Part shown: positions 8,131 to 16,174 of the stretch, in pieces
Layout: each line of letters begins with the position of its first letter
Numbering within the stretch: the first letter of the stretch is position 1
Assembly: GCA_017531585.1 (NCBI GenBank)
Contig: JAFXKT010000001.1
Span: 124,001 to 188,000, forward strand
Length of the DNA stretch: 64,000 nt
Direction of reading: 5' to 3'
DNA from: Candidatus Saccharimonadota bacterium
GTDB lineage: Bacteria; Patescibacteriota; Saccharimonadia; Saccharimonadales; Saccharimonadaceae
Made by a program: the position numbers and the translations under genes
Notes under the pieces: generated by a model
The model's input: the letters and a program-made list of their open reading frames with translations, nothing else
Told to the model about the DNA's origin: nothing
Databases searched by the model: none

Positions 8131-10140
8131 CTACATTCCAGGAATATGGAAGGCGCCAGGATCATCCTGAATCGTGCTTGGCGTAGGTGCTGGAGCTGGG
8201 GATGGAGCCGGAGCGGCGCTAGCAGAATTGGCACCAGGAACCGAAGCGGCAGAAATGGTAGGCGGAGTGCTTGGGCGTGGAGCCAAAGATGCGCCAGCTG
8301 GAGCCGAAGGAGCCGGAGTAGCTACAGGAGCCTGAGCGGCAGGAGTTGCTGGAGCACTCGTTGGAGCTGGAGCGGTTGGTTGACTCGGAATCTGCAGCTT
8401 TACGGCAGGCATAACCGGAACCTCGGTCGCCTTTTTCTGTTGCTCGGCTTTTTCTTTCTGAAGTTTTGCAACAATTTCATTTGCGGTCGGAATATGACCA
8501 ACTTCCTCTGCTGGAGCAGGAGTTGGTTCTGATGGAGTTGGAGCTTGAACTGGAGCCTCTTTAGTAGGAGCTTCCTTTGGAACAGACTTGCTCTCATCAA
8601 GAACAGATGGGGTTGGAATATAGCTTCCGGCTTCTTCAAATATATCCTTAGGTTCTTCTGGTTCAGGGTTTGATGGTGGCATCATTGCGGAGAGCGGAAC
8701 TGGCGGAGGCGGCAAAATGCCAGACGGGCCAATTTCTGCAGCCGGAACTTCAACATTTCTTGGCGGAGCCATTGGAGCTGGAGCTGGATCCGTACTCCTG
8801 AGCGTTGGAGAATCATCGACAGATGACGGAACATACATTTTATCCGCACCAGAAGCCTTGAGCTCAGTATCGAGCATCTGAGCATAATCTTTTGGCGGTT
8901 CAGGTGGCAACATAGCTTGTTCGAGTGGAGCAATATTGCGCTTTGCGCCACCATCGTCATCATCAAGCTTGATATCATTATTTTCCTCGGCTTGTTTGGT
9001 CGCAGCTTCATCTTCGTTGACTTTGTTTTCTAGGCGCTCTTCTAGCTCGGTTTTATGCTCTGGTTTCGGAATCGCAATATCTTTGTTATCTTCCTCTGCT
9101 GGAGATTCTGGAGCCTCAACTGGCTTTTCTTCTACAGGCGTTTCTGGAGCTGGAGCTTCAACTTTTTCTTCCTTCTTTTCGGCCCGATGAGAAATTGCAA
9201 AATCGGTTGGGTCTACTGGTTTAGCAGGCTCTTCTTTCTTTTCTGACTCTGGTTCGGATTTCTCTTCTGTTTTTTCTTCCGATTCAGTTTTTTCTTCTTT
9301 TGATTCTTCTTTCTTTTCTTCTGGTTCTTCCTCTTTTGGCTCTGGCTTTTGAGTCAAAATATCTACTGGAACATTCTTGGAGATAAGCTGCTGATCAGCG
9401 CCCTCTGCCATAAGAGCAGAAGCCGTAGCCAAAGTATCTGCAGTCGTGCGTTCGTTCGAGAAGCGATTTGTAGCAGAGATAATACCTGTAAGAAGAGTCG
9501 TCGCAATATTGTTATCCATTAGAGGATTATCTGGCTCGCGTAGCTCGTTCGAGAGGATGGAAATCATTTCAGAGATAGAGGAAGCCTCCGGACTACCCCA
9601 TTCAAGATCGGCAAACTTGCCAGGAGCGGCGGCAGAAATATTAATCGAGCTAGCATCGTGCATAATTCTGCCATACTCAGTTAGAGCACCATCAAGATCC
9701 TTGGCGCTTGCAACATTCAAAGAGATAACTAGGTCAACATTAAAGTCACCATGGCTAAATTCCATATCCTTTTCAGAGATGGTGGTTTTGTATGGAGTGA
9801 TATAGACCTTAACATAGTCGCCATCAATCTTGTAGCGAATATGGTCAGCCTTTTCCTTGTCTAGGGCAATAATGAAATCCTGAAGACTATTCGTGTTCTG
9901 CTCGAAGGTTTTTTCTGGTTGCAAAAACTCGATGATATTTGGGATATCTCCAGAGAAGATAGCAGTTGCACGCTTACCCATTTTATCTAGTACAAAAGTT
10001 AGACCAAGTGCGGCCGTTAATTCATCGATGCTTGGATTCTTTGAAAGGGCGACCAAGACATTGCTGCATTCGCGGATACGATTCGCGACTTGCGTCAAGA
10101 TATCAGGGGCGCCCTTACCCTTATTATTATCGTTTGCCAT
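8131..10140 (-). CDS. Catalytically degenerate DHH-type protein with long disordered tail
   Basis: Residues 1 to about 245 of this 669-residue protein resemble DHH phosphoesterases such as NrnA/RecJ, but the metal-binding motifs are broken. The usual His-x-Asn-Pro-Asp-Gly-Asp-Ala block reads LSKNPSIDELTA, and the Asp of the next block is Asn in DLVISLNVAS. The fold may therefore be kept for binding, not for hydrolysis. From about residue 250 the chain is rich in Glu/Lys (to about 390), then in Pro/Ala/Thr to the end, with no hydrophobic segment, so it is probably disordered. No partner is shown by the sequence. The HAD phosphatase follows directly after the stop codon. It has a leader of about 45 bases with a purine-rich SD-like stretch. 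Confidence 0.6.
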   Translation of the reverse strand: MANDNNKGKGAPDILTQVANRIRECSNVLVALSKNPSIDELTAALGLTFVLDKMGKRATAIFSGDIPNIIEFLQPEKTFEQNTNSLQDFIIALDKEKADHIRYKIDGDYVKVYITPYKTTISEKDMEFSHGDFNVDLVISLNVASAKDLDGALTEYGRIMHDASSINISAAAPGKFADLEWGSPEASSISEMISILSNELREPDNPLMDNNIATTLLTGIISATNRFSNERTTADTLATASALMAEGADQQLISKNVPVDILTQKPEPKEEEPEEKKEESKEEKTESEEKTEEKSEPESEKKEEPAKPVDPTDFAISHRAEKKEEKVEAPAPETPVEEKPVEAPESPAEEDNKDIAIPKPEHKTELEERLENKVNEDEAATKQAEENNDIKLDDDDGGAKRNIAPLEQAMLPPEPPKDYAQMLDTELKASGADKMYVPSSVDDSPTLRSTDPAPAPMAPPRNVEVPAAEIGPSGILPPPPVPLSAMMPPSNPEPEEPKDIFEEAGSYIPTPSVLDESKSVPKEAPTKEAPVQAPTPSEPTPAPAEEVGHIPTANEIVAKLQKEKAEQQKKATEVPVMPAVKLQIPSQPTAPAPTSAPATPAAQAPVATPAPSAPAGASLAPRPSTPPTISAASVPGANSASAAPAPSPAPAPTPSTIQDDPGAFHIPGM

Positions 10141-10255
10141 GTTTTCTCTTTTTATTTTTGACCTTTTATAAGCCTAGATTAGCATAAGCACAAGAGCTTT
10201 GCAAGGGGTACAACTAAGGTTTTAAGATAACAACAGAGTATAACAGGGGTTACCC

Positions 10256-10284
10256 TTTACTTTTAGAGAATTTTAGCTTATAAT
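10256..10284 (+). promoter_or_regulatory. Promoter of rpsT
   Basis: The -35 is TTTACT (10256-10261), followed by a 17-base spacer and -10 TATAAT (10279-10284). The predicted leader is about 37 bases. Confidence 0.75.
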
Positions 10285-10327
10285 ATGTAATTAATTGTAT
10301 AAATAATATTTAAAGGAATAGAATTTA

Positions 10328-10705
10328 ATGCCGATTATTAAATCTGCGAAGAAAGCTGCGCGCCAAGCTATCAAGCGCAAAGCTAAGAACGAAGCGATTA
10401 AGAAAGAGATCACAAGCACCCGCAAGGCTGTCGCAAAAGACCCAAGCGCAAAGAATCTTTCCGCCGCTCAGTCCGCTATCGACAAGGCTTACAAGAAGGG
10501 CCTTATCAAGAAAAATACCGCTAGCCGCCGCAAAGCTAAGCTTGCAAAACTAGCAAAGGCTCTATCTGGTGCAAAGCCAGCAAAGAAAGCAGCTGCTGAG
10601 AAAACTGCAACCAAGGCTACAACTGCAAAGAAAACTACCGCAGCAAAGAAGCCAGCAGCAAAGAAAACTACAACCAAAAAAGCTACAACAAAAGAAGCTA
10701 AATAG
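10328..10705 (+). CDS. rpsT: Ribosomal protein S20 with histone-H1-like tail
   Basis: Residues 1 to about 80 match bS20, a 16S rRNA-binding protein of the small subunit: the start MPIIKSAKKAARQ, then AIDKAYKKGLIKKNTASRRK and LAKLAKAL. The usual family length is about 85-90 residues. Here about 45 more residues follow, made of Lys, Ala, Thr and Pro in AKK/TTK units, like the tails of histone H1 or of actinobacterial HU proteins. The extra part is likely disordered and strongly basic, and may add RNA or DNA contacts. The gene has its own promoter (10256-10284) and terminator (10711-10739). It is a single-gene unit between minus-strand operons. Confidence 0.95.
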   Translation: MPIIKSAKKAARQAIKRKAKNEAIKKEITSTRKAVAKDPSAKNLSAAQSAIDKAYKKGLIKKNTASRRKAKLAKLAKALSGAKPAKKAAAEKTATKATTAKKTTAAKKPAAKKTTTKKATTKEAK

Positions 10706-10710
10706 TTTAT

Positions 10711-10739
10711 AAAAATCCCCAGTTCGTCTGGGGATTTTT
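10711..10739 (+). terminator. Terminator of rpsT
   Basis: The stem AAAAATCCCC(A)/(T)GGGGATTTTT with a short TTCG-containing loop works on both strands. It therefore also ends the convergent rnhA-CYTH operon. Confidence 0.92.
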
Positions 10740-10751
10740 GTTGCTTTTGGA

Positions 10752-11387
10752 TTATCTAATAGATAGGTGGCCTTCGCCCATCTGCGAGTTTGTGTCACTG
10801 AGGCTATTGTGGCCAGTTTCTGGAATGTCCTCGATATCGTGAGCAGCAGATTCTACTAGCTCACCATAAGTCTTGTTAATCGGCACAACATCTTCCACAC
10901 CAAGAACATGGAAGCTCTGGATCAAATCTTCGCGGGCCTCGTCTGGGGTTTCGTTTTTGTCTAGGATAGTCTCAATCTTCGCATAATAGCCATCAAGGCC
11001 GTCGATTTTATCTACATAAATACGAACCGTTTCGCCCATAGCAAGCTCGCTACGGCGACGGCTAACCTCGGCCTTGAATTCGTAGCCAAGGCTATAGAGA
11101 ATATGCGCAGCCTCGGTATAATCCCCAACAAGCGTGCGATTAATAATATCTAGGTTATTCTGAGTAAAATGCTGGCGCATGACGAGCGCATAGAGCGTTT
11201 CGCCGTCTTTTCGTACGACGGTACGAAGCGAGAGGCGCGGATAGGCGCGATTGCGATCGTAATTCTTTGGCACAAAAATACGATCATGCTGCCAATAATC
11301 TGGTTCAAAATTAAAACCAATACTATCTAGAGTTTCGAAAAAGCCCACACGGCTATGAATTTTCGTTTTAATTATTGCCTTTTTCAT
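10752..11387 (-). CDS. CYTH-domain-like protein with altered N-terminal motif
   Basis: The product is 211 residues long when started at the ATG at 11387, which has an AGAAAGAG SD. The open frame extends further up but would then overlap rnhA. The pattern of alternating charged beta-strands (RLSLRTVVRKDG, YALVMRQHF, ELAMGETVRIYVDKIDG, YYAKIE) fits the CYTH tunnel fold used by class IV adenylate cyclases and inorganic triphosphatases. The signature ExExK near the N-terminus is missing: the strand reads AIIKTKIH. Activity on triphosphates is therefore uncertain. It lies 14 bases after rnhA and is probably co-transcribed with it. The C-terminal 30 residues are polar and acidic. Confidence 0.6.
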   Translation of the reverse strand: MKKAIIKTKIHSRVGFFETLDSIGFNFEPDYWQHDRIFVPKNYDRNRAYPRLSLRTVVRKDGETLYALVMRQHFTQNNLDIINRTLVGDYTEAAHILYSLGYEFKAEVSRRRSELAMGETVRIYVDKIDGLDGYYAKIETILDKNETPDEAREDLIQSFHVLGVEDVVPINKTYGELVESAAHDIEDIPETGHNSLSDTNSQMGEGHLSIR

Positions 11388-11401
11388 AAACTCTTTCTTT
11401 A

Positions 11402-11842
11402 TTAACCCTCGATTACTTCCCCATTTACAATAGTTGCACCCGCACGAGCTTTGTTTGCCCACTCGTCAGCAAGTTCGTTACCATCAGTACCAACATGGCC
11501 GCGCGTCCACTGAAGCTTTACGCCTGGGTTGGCCTTATATACGGCAAATAGCTCTTGGACAAGATCTAGATTCTTAATCTCGCCACCTTTTTTCTTCCAG
11601 CCATTGCGCTCCCAAGTTGGAGCCCATTTTGTCACGACATTAATCCAGAATTCGCTGTCCGTGATAATCTCATCGCCAGCCTCAGCTAGACCAAATGCAG
11701 CAATTAGAGCTTTAGCCTCCATACGGATATTCGTAGAATTTTTCTCACTGCCAAGTGCAACTGGAGAACCATCAAGAATTACAGCAAAACCACCGTCGCC
11801 AGGGTTAGGAATTGCAGAACCATCCGTATAAAAGCGTTTCAT
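11402..11842 (-). CDS. rnhA: Ribonuclease HI
   Basis: This 146-residue RNase H1 cuts the RNA strand of RNA-DNA hybrids. The catalytic residues are in place: Asp in FYTDGSAIPNPG, Glu in RMEAKALIAAF, Asp in ITDSEFWIN, and the late His/Asp pair in WTRGHVGTDGNELAD. The length agrees with the family. A TATAAT (11849-11854) lies exactly 6 bases before the ATG, which implies a leaderless mRNA. The CYTH-like gene follows after 14 bases. A second RNase H (type HII, 46989) is also in the window. Confidence 0.96.
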   Translation of the reverse strand: MKRFYTDGSAIPNPGDGGFAVILDGSPVALGSEKNSTNIRMEAKALIAAFGLAEAGDEIITDSEFWINVVTKWAPTWERNGWKKKGGEIKNLDLVQELFAVYKANPGVKLQWTRGHVGTDGNELADEWANKARAGATIVNGEVIEG

Positions 11843-11914
11843 AGTTCAATTATACCATCTGGGACCATACTATGCATTCTCTATCCCCTTTAAGGGGTGA
11901 TATAATTATCTTAT

Positions 11915-12001
11915 CCCCGAGTGGCGGAATTGGCAGACGCGCTAGCTTCAGGTGCTAGTGTTAGCAATAACGTACAGGTTCAAGTCCTGCCTCGGGGACC
12001 A
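11915..12001 (+). tRNA. tRNA-Leu (anticodon CAG)
   Basis: This 87-base class II tRNA has a long variable arm (TGTTAGCAATAACGT), acceptor CCCCGAG/CTCGGGG, anticodon loop TTCAGGT and encoded CCA. The upstream TGATATAAT (11898-11906) is an extended -10 like that of tRNA-Pro(TGG). Confidence 0.93.
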
Positions 12002-12016
12002 TATTAGTTACAAAAC

Positions 12017-12044
12017 AAATCCCCAATGATTATTGGGGATTTTT
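12017..12044 (+). terminator. Terminator after tRNA-Leu
   Basis: An 11-bp stem AAATCCCCAAT/ATTGGGGATTT with a 4-base loop lies between the tRNA and the convergent pilin operon and is active in both directions. Confidence 0.9.
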
Positions 12045-12061
12045 GATAGTTATCCTAATGG

Positions 12062-13309
12062 TTAGTTCGTACCAGAGTCATCACACTTCGCTACGCCTTG
12101 AATACAGTTCTTTGTGACGTAGAAATTCTTCTTAATGCCGTCACTACCGCCAACGATAAGTTCTGCCGCAGGAAGTAGGTCAGCACCATTCTTCGTACCT
12201 AGGCGTGCCTCAACACGACGCATAAGGTCTCCAGCGCGGCCAGTAGCATCGACAATAGGCTGAATATTCCAGAATTTAATCTCTCCGTCATCACCGCGCA
12301 TCTCTACGGTAACGTCAAGGTCTGGATCAGAATAGATCTTGCTTAAGACCAAGAAGAAGTTCTGTGAATCACGCGGAAAACCGCCAGTAGGGGCCGGCAT
12401 CTTAATCTCTACTTCACAGTGAGAATCTTGACCCGTATAACAGTGAACTGGTATCGGTTGATTCATAGTTTTATCGGCAGATGCAACAACATCGGACGCA
12501 GCAATTGTATTATCGTAATTCGTCGTGCCATCTTCGTATGGAACCAATGTCAGATAACCCCTATCCGTATTCGTACCGTCAGAGGCATAATAATATGCAT
12601 CGGAATACTTTGATTTTTGAACCAACATTACGTTTAGAGCATTAAGATTAACCGCTGAATCATCATCTTTCATACCCTTTTTACCAAAGATACCTTCTGC
12701 TTTCTCAGTCAAGTTGTCTCCAGTAGCGTATCCATAACTATTAGGAATTTCGTTAGTGCTCGCACTACCAAAATTGCGCCAGACGATTCTAACGGCCTTA
12801 ATATCGTCAGCATCGCCATCAGCCTTCATGCTTTCTTTGCTTCTTAATGGCACAACAAGCGTAGGATCATCTTTTGTAATATAACCTTTAAAGTTGCCCT
12901 CAAGCGACATCGATACGCAAGTATAGGCCTGGTCAGTAATGTCTTTATCGATCGTATATTCGGAGGAGCCAGTACCACCTAACGCTTTACGAACTAAGTC
13001 ACAGTCGTTTTCGGGTTGATAGCCGTCAGGTTGACCTTTCGCTTCAAGAACGTCCTTAGCCTGTTTCGTCGCAGCACTATTATCTCCAGCCAAAGCTTTC
13101 TGATATAAGGAATATGCCGTTTTTGCATCCTCGATGCCAGCAAGAGCGGAGTTGTAGGCAGAATCAGAAAGAGTGTCTCTGGAAGTACGGCCAGATTCGG
13201 AAAGCATAATGCGCAAAAAGCTAAGCGTAATAATGCTAATTAACAAAGTCGTAAATACGACAATGTATATAGACGCCATACCTTGCTTAGTTTTGCTATT
13301 TTTCGACAT
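12062..13309 (-). CDS. PilX-like pilus accessory protein
   Basis: The 415-residue product begins with a short basic stretch, a glycine and a hydrophobic helix (about residues 11-35, KQGMASIYIVVFTTLLISII), followed by an amphipathic helix, as in minor pilins. The usual Glu at position +5 after the cleavage point is absent, as in several PilX/PilW-type proteins. The outer domain (residues about 45-415) has scattered cysteines, notably CYTGQDSHCEVE, and is not recognised. It is the last of four clustered prepilin-like genes transcribed together (gaps of 21 and 5 bases and one 13-base overlap). It probably belongs to the tip or priming complex of a type IV pilus. Confidence 0.7.
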   Translation of the reverse strand: MSKNSKTKQGMASIYIVVFTTLLISIITLSFLRIMLSESGRTSRDTLSDSAYNSALAGIEDAKTAYSLYQKALAGDNSAATKQAKDVLEAKGQPDGYQPENDCDLVRKALGGTGSSEYTIDKDITDQAYTCVSMSLEGNFKGYITKDDPTLVVPLRSKESMKADGDADDIKAVRIVWRNFGSASTNEIPNSYGYATGDNLTEKAEGIFGKKGMKDDDSAVNLNALNVMLVQKSKYSDAYYYASDGTNTDRGYLTLVPYEDGTTNYDNTIAASDVVASADKTMNQPIPVHCYTGQDSHCEVEIKMPAPTGGFPRDSQNFFLVLSKIYSDPDLDVTVEMRGDDGEIKFWNIQPIVDATGRAGDLMRRVEARLGTKNGADLLPAAELIVGGSDGIKKNFYVTKNCIQGVAKCDDSGTN

Positions 13310-13330
13310 TTTTACCTCCAGTTGTTCCTA

Positions 13331-14251
13331 TTATATACCAGCATTACCAGTTTGACGAACCGTTACTTCGAAGCGGTTTACCGCACAGTAACTCATGCCA
13401 ACATTAGCCATTTTTTCTTTAGCTTCTTTCGTAGCAACTTCGTCATCTGCATTTTCTTGAGCTTTCTGGCTGCAGTAGTTACTCGAACTCATGACGTTAA
13501 TACCACCGCGCATCGTACCAATCACGAAGCTAACATTGAACAAGGCTTGCCCCGTTAGACTATTTTTCGTTGCATGCATAACCGAAAAATCATAAAGTTC
13601 TAGATCAGAACCGTCATTACTATCATTACCATCAAGCAAGATCGTCAAATCCTTAGAATCAACTTGAATAATATGAGCATCTTTTACGTTTTTATACTTC
13701 TCATCATCTTTCCAGAAGAAGTCGGTCGTACTAGTACCATCCTTGTCGGCAGCTTTCGCAGAATTACATAAGGTTGCCGAAGGGTCTTTTACGCGAACTA
13801 ACCCATAAGGTTGCTGGATACTAGTATCGGTTTGAAGTATCGAAATGTAATCTTCAGTATCCGTGGTAACGGGCTGCTCACGGAATTTTAGCATTGCAGG
13901 CTGATAATTAAAGATATAGGTATAGCTGTTCGTACAGAATATGCCATAGCCTTTGTCGTTATAGGCATAATATTCTTTTTTTGCATCTTCAACTATATCC
14001 TTTGTGTAATACGTACCGCCATATTCTGGGTCGATAGAGTTACTCCACTTCGTAGAGGAAGTAATTGTTTGTTTTAGGTCGTCAGCAATATCTCCGCCAA
14101 TCGCATTTATGGAGCGCATAGCAACGCCCTTTGTATACATATTCACAAGTTGCATCGCTAGCATTGCGACAGAGAGAAGTAAGGTACCAATGAAGGCAAC
14201 CGCAAGCATTAATTCGATAAGAGTAAAAGCTTTCTTTTTGTTATTCTTCAT
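13331..14251 (-). CDS. Prepilin-like protein (PilW-type)
   Basis: The 306-residue product has a class III signal of the type IV pilin kind: basic start, then KKAFTLIELMLAVAFIG with the canonical Phe-Thr-Leu-Ile-Glu. Prepilin peptidase would cut after the small residue before Phe (here Ala instead of Gly) and the hydrophobic helix (about 8-30) would build the pilus core. The outer domain is unknown, rich in Asp and Ser, with a few cysteines. It is in an operon with two other prepilins upstream and a PilX-like gene downstream, which resembles minor-pilin clusters FimT-PilV-PilW-PilX. Confidence 0.82.
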   Translation of the reverse strand: MKNNKKKAFTLIELMLAVAFIGTLLLSVAMLAMQLVNMYTKGVAMRSINAIGGDIADDLKQTITSSTKWSNSIDPEYGGTYYTKDIVEDAKKEYYAYNDKGYGIFCTNSYTYIFNYQPAMLKFREQPVTTDTEDYISILQTDTSIQQPYGLVRVKDPSATLCNSAKAADKDGTSTTDFFWKDDEKYKNVKDAHIIQVDSKDLTILLDGNDSNDGSDLELYDFSVMHATKNSLTGQALFNVSFVIGTMRGGINVMSSSNYCSQKAQENADDEVATKEAKEKMANVGMSYCAVNRFEVTVRQTGNAGI

Positions 14252-14256
14252 ATCAA

Positions 14257-15186
14257 TTATTCTCCATACTCATAAAGACGGACTACTGTTGAAGTTGTCG
14301 ACGGAGCTTTAGCACCAACCGCATTCCAGCAAGTGCGAATATAAAAATCATAGCTAGTCTGATCAATATCAGAAGCAATATTGCGCTTCAAACCAAAAAC
14401 CCAAACGCCTTCGGAGCGTTGCAAAATATTAGACTGCAAATAAACAGTCGATTCTTCGGTGCCATCAGCATTCACAACACCGCTCTTGCCGCCATTGCCG
14501 GCTAGAATATCCATACCATAATCCGAGGCGACCATAGAACCATCTTCGGCCAACATAGTCTTGTAACTTAGTCTTGGGTATAGCGGTGTTGTAGTAATAT
14601 TCGAAGAAGGCGCACCTTCATAGCCTCCATTATCGAACACAACTACGTTATTGATCAAAGTACTTCTTAAAGCATCGGAGCCAAAACCATAGTAACCTTT
14701 AGTATGCCATTCGCTATTAGTCACAACAGAAGCAAGAGCGCGCGGATTCAAAACAAAAACTGGATACTTTTCGCGATCATTCTTAAGCGCTTCATCACAA
14801 GTAGCAGCTTCGTTAACATTACTTACTGAATCGCTCGCAACGGTATACATTGCTGGCAGAGCGCCCGCAGCGCCACTTCTTTTCGTATTCCAAACATCCC
14901 TAAAGAAATCACCTTCAGAAGAACGATCCCTCTTTAGGCCAGTAATATAAGCCTCGTATATATACCTTAAAGTGTCAGATTGTGAATCGATTGCAAGACG
15001 AGACATCGTGCTTTCAAGGTTTTTCTGAGCACGAGAAAGCCCACTGTTCATCATGCTAAGAGCAAGGACCGCGACAATAGAATAAATCGAAATAGCAATA
15101 ACAGCCTCAACAATAGTATCTCCATAGCGAGTCTTTTTGCTCGAGATATTACTATTATTTGCCTTTCGCTTTTTTAGTTGTTGCAT
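14257..15186 (-). CDS. Prepilin-like protein (PilV-type)
   Basis: This 309-residue protein has a pilin-type N-terminus after about 23 residues: YGDTIVEAVIAISIYSIVAV, where Gly-Asp is the expected cleavage point and Glu is at position +5. The helix spans about residues 24-48. The C-terminal domain has four cysteines and ends with a strand-rich segment. The ATG is inside the end of the previous prepilin gene (13-base overlap), so the two are coupled. Its position second in the cluster and the Val-Glu-Ala pattern fit PilV/GspI-type minor pilins. Confidence 0.8.
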   Translation of the reverse strand: MQQLKKRKANNSNISSKKTRYGDTIVEAVIAISIYSIVAVLALSMMNSGLSRAQKNLESTMSRLAIDSQSDTLRYIYEAYITGLKRDRSSEGDFFRDVWNTKRSGAAGALPAMYTVASDSVSNVNEAATCDEALKNDREKYPVFVLNPRALASVVTNSEWHTKGYYGFGSDALRSTLINNVVVFDNGGYEGAPSSNITTTPLYPRLSYKTMLAEDGSMVASDYGMDILAGNGGKSGVVNADGTEESTVYLQSNILQRSEGVWVFGLKRNIASDIDQTSYDFYIRTCWNAVGAKAPSTTSTVVRLYEYGE

Positions 15187-16115
15187 CTATTCTCCTCCGA
15201 ATCAGCCTCAATCAGGCGGACTGCGTTTTCGCCAGAAGCGTCACCATCAATTGTTACCATGCGCATACCACCAGAGCTACTCATACCATCACCCGGCTCG
15301 ATACAGAAAGAGACATCGCGATGTTTTAGTTTTGTCGCTTCTCCCGCTATGCCATCATCAAATTCGACAAGACTATCATTTGCATTAGTAGTAGAGGACT
15401 TACCAGCAATAGGATTAATAATACCATTCCCCGCATAACGAGCAAAACTTTCAATCGAACCGGTATTTGGAGAACGATAAACAATCATTTCTACGCCGAT
15501 ATTATCAGCAATATCATCCGTGCTCTTGCAAGAATCATATTTTCCCGAATCTACCATATCTTGGCTGCATAGCACATGAACCTTGGCACCCCAAAGAAGT
15601 TTTGATTTTACTTCGCCTTTTCTTTCCCATCTATAAGAAGGGCCAGCATCATAGGTAAAGAATTCGCTTACGCCAGCATGCTTTAAATAGAGCAAATCAT
15701 CATACGGACTACTATCAGTGCTTTTGAGATTTTCCTTCGTTTGAGCCTCATCAAAACCGCCCAGAAGAGACGACATGACATAGGATTCATTATTATTCGT
15801 ATAAATAGCTACGGCTAGACCATAAACAACACATCTACTTCTTCCGCGGGCACCGTTAACGTCGCTTATGTCAGAAGTCTTATTATTCCACCAACCACAT
15901 CTCGCCTGTTTGTTGCCATAGTCAGCAATCTCTATGTTTTCAGCACGAGAATACACATCACGCAAGCTATTCACAAAACTCTGGACCGTATCGCGATAAC
16001 GCTGGCTACGAAGACTGCCATTTGTACCAATAACTACGCCAGCAAAAACCAAGCCAGTGATTGCCAAAAATAGCATCGTCTCAATAATGGTAAAGCCAGA
16101 TTTTTGCTTAGACAT
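15174..16115 (-). CDS. Prepilin-like protein (FimT/GspH-type)
   Basis: The 313-residue product begins MSKQKSGFTIIETMLFLAIT, a textbook type IV prepilin cleavage site (Gly before Phe, Glu at +5), and the helix runs to about residue 31. The next part, with SLRSQRYRDTVQSFVNSLR, resembles the GspH/FimT start. The outer domain has about seven cysteines. It is the first gene of the four-prepilin cluster. A TATAAT-like element (near 16155) about 35 bases upstream of the ATG and a GGGTGCAAGG stretch suggest a leadered transcript starting after the giant secreted protein gene. Confidence 0.82.
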   Translation of the reverse strand: MSKQKSGFTIIETMLFLAITGLVFAGVVIGTNGSLRSQRYRDTVQSFVNSLRDVYSRAENIEIADYGNKQARCGWWNNKTSDISDVNGARGRSRCVVYGLAVAIYTNNNESYVMSSLLGGFDEAQTKENLKSTDSSPYDDLLYLKHAGVSEFFTYDAGPSYRWERKGEVKSKLLWGAKVHVLCSQDMVDSGKYDSCKSTDDIADNIGVEMIVYRSPNTGSIESFARYAGNGIINPIAGKSSTTNANDSLVEFDDGIAGEATKLKHRDVSFCIEPGDGMSSSGGMRMVTIDGDASGENAVRLIEADSEENRCNN

Positions 16116-16174
16116 AAAAGATTAGCCTTGCACCCTTTTATTCATAGTTATTATTATACATTAACTTAAGCATT

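Noticed and set aside
8083-8532. Plus-strand frame rich in Arg/Ser/Trp opposite the Pro/Ala tail
   Set aside because: It mirrors the low-complexity codons of the disordered tail and has no SD or promoter.
10562-10798. Minus-strand frames over rpsT
   Set aside because: These are shadows of the repetitive Lys/Ala/Thr codons of the S20 tail; no start signals.
11388-11462. Longer N-terminus of the CYTH-like protein
   Set aside because: It would overlap rnhA by 61 bases, and the ATG at 11387 has a good SD.
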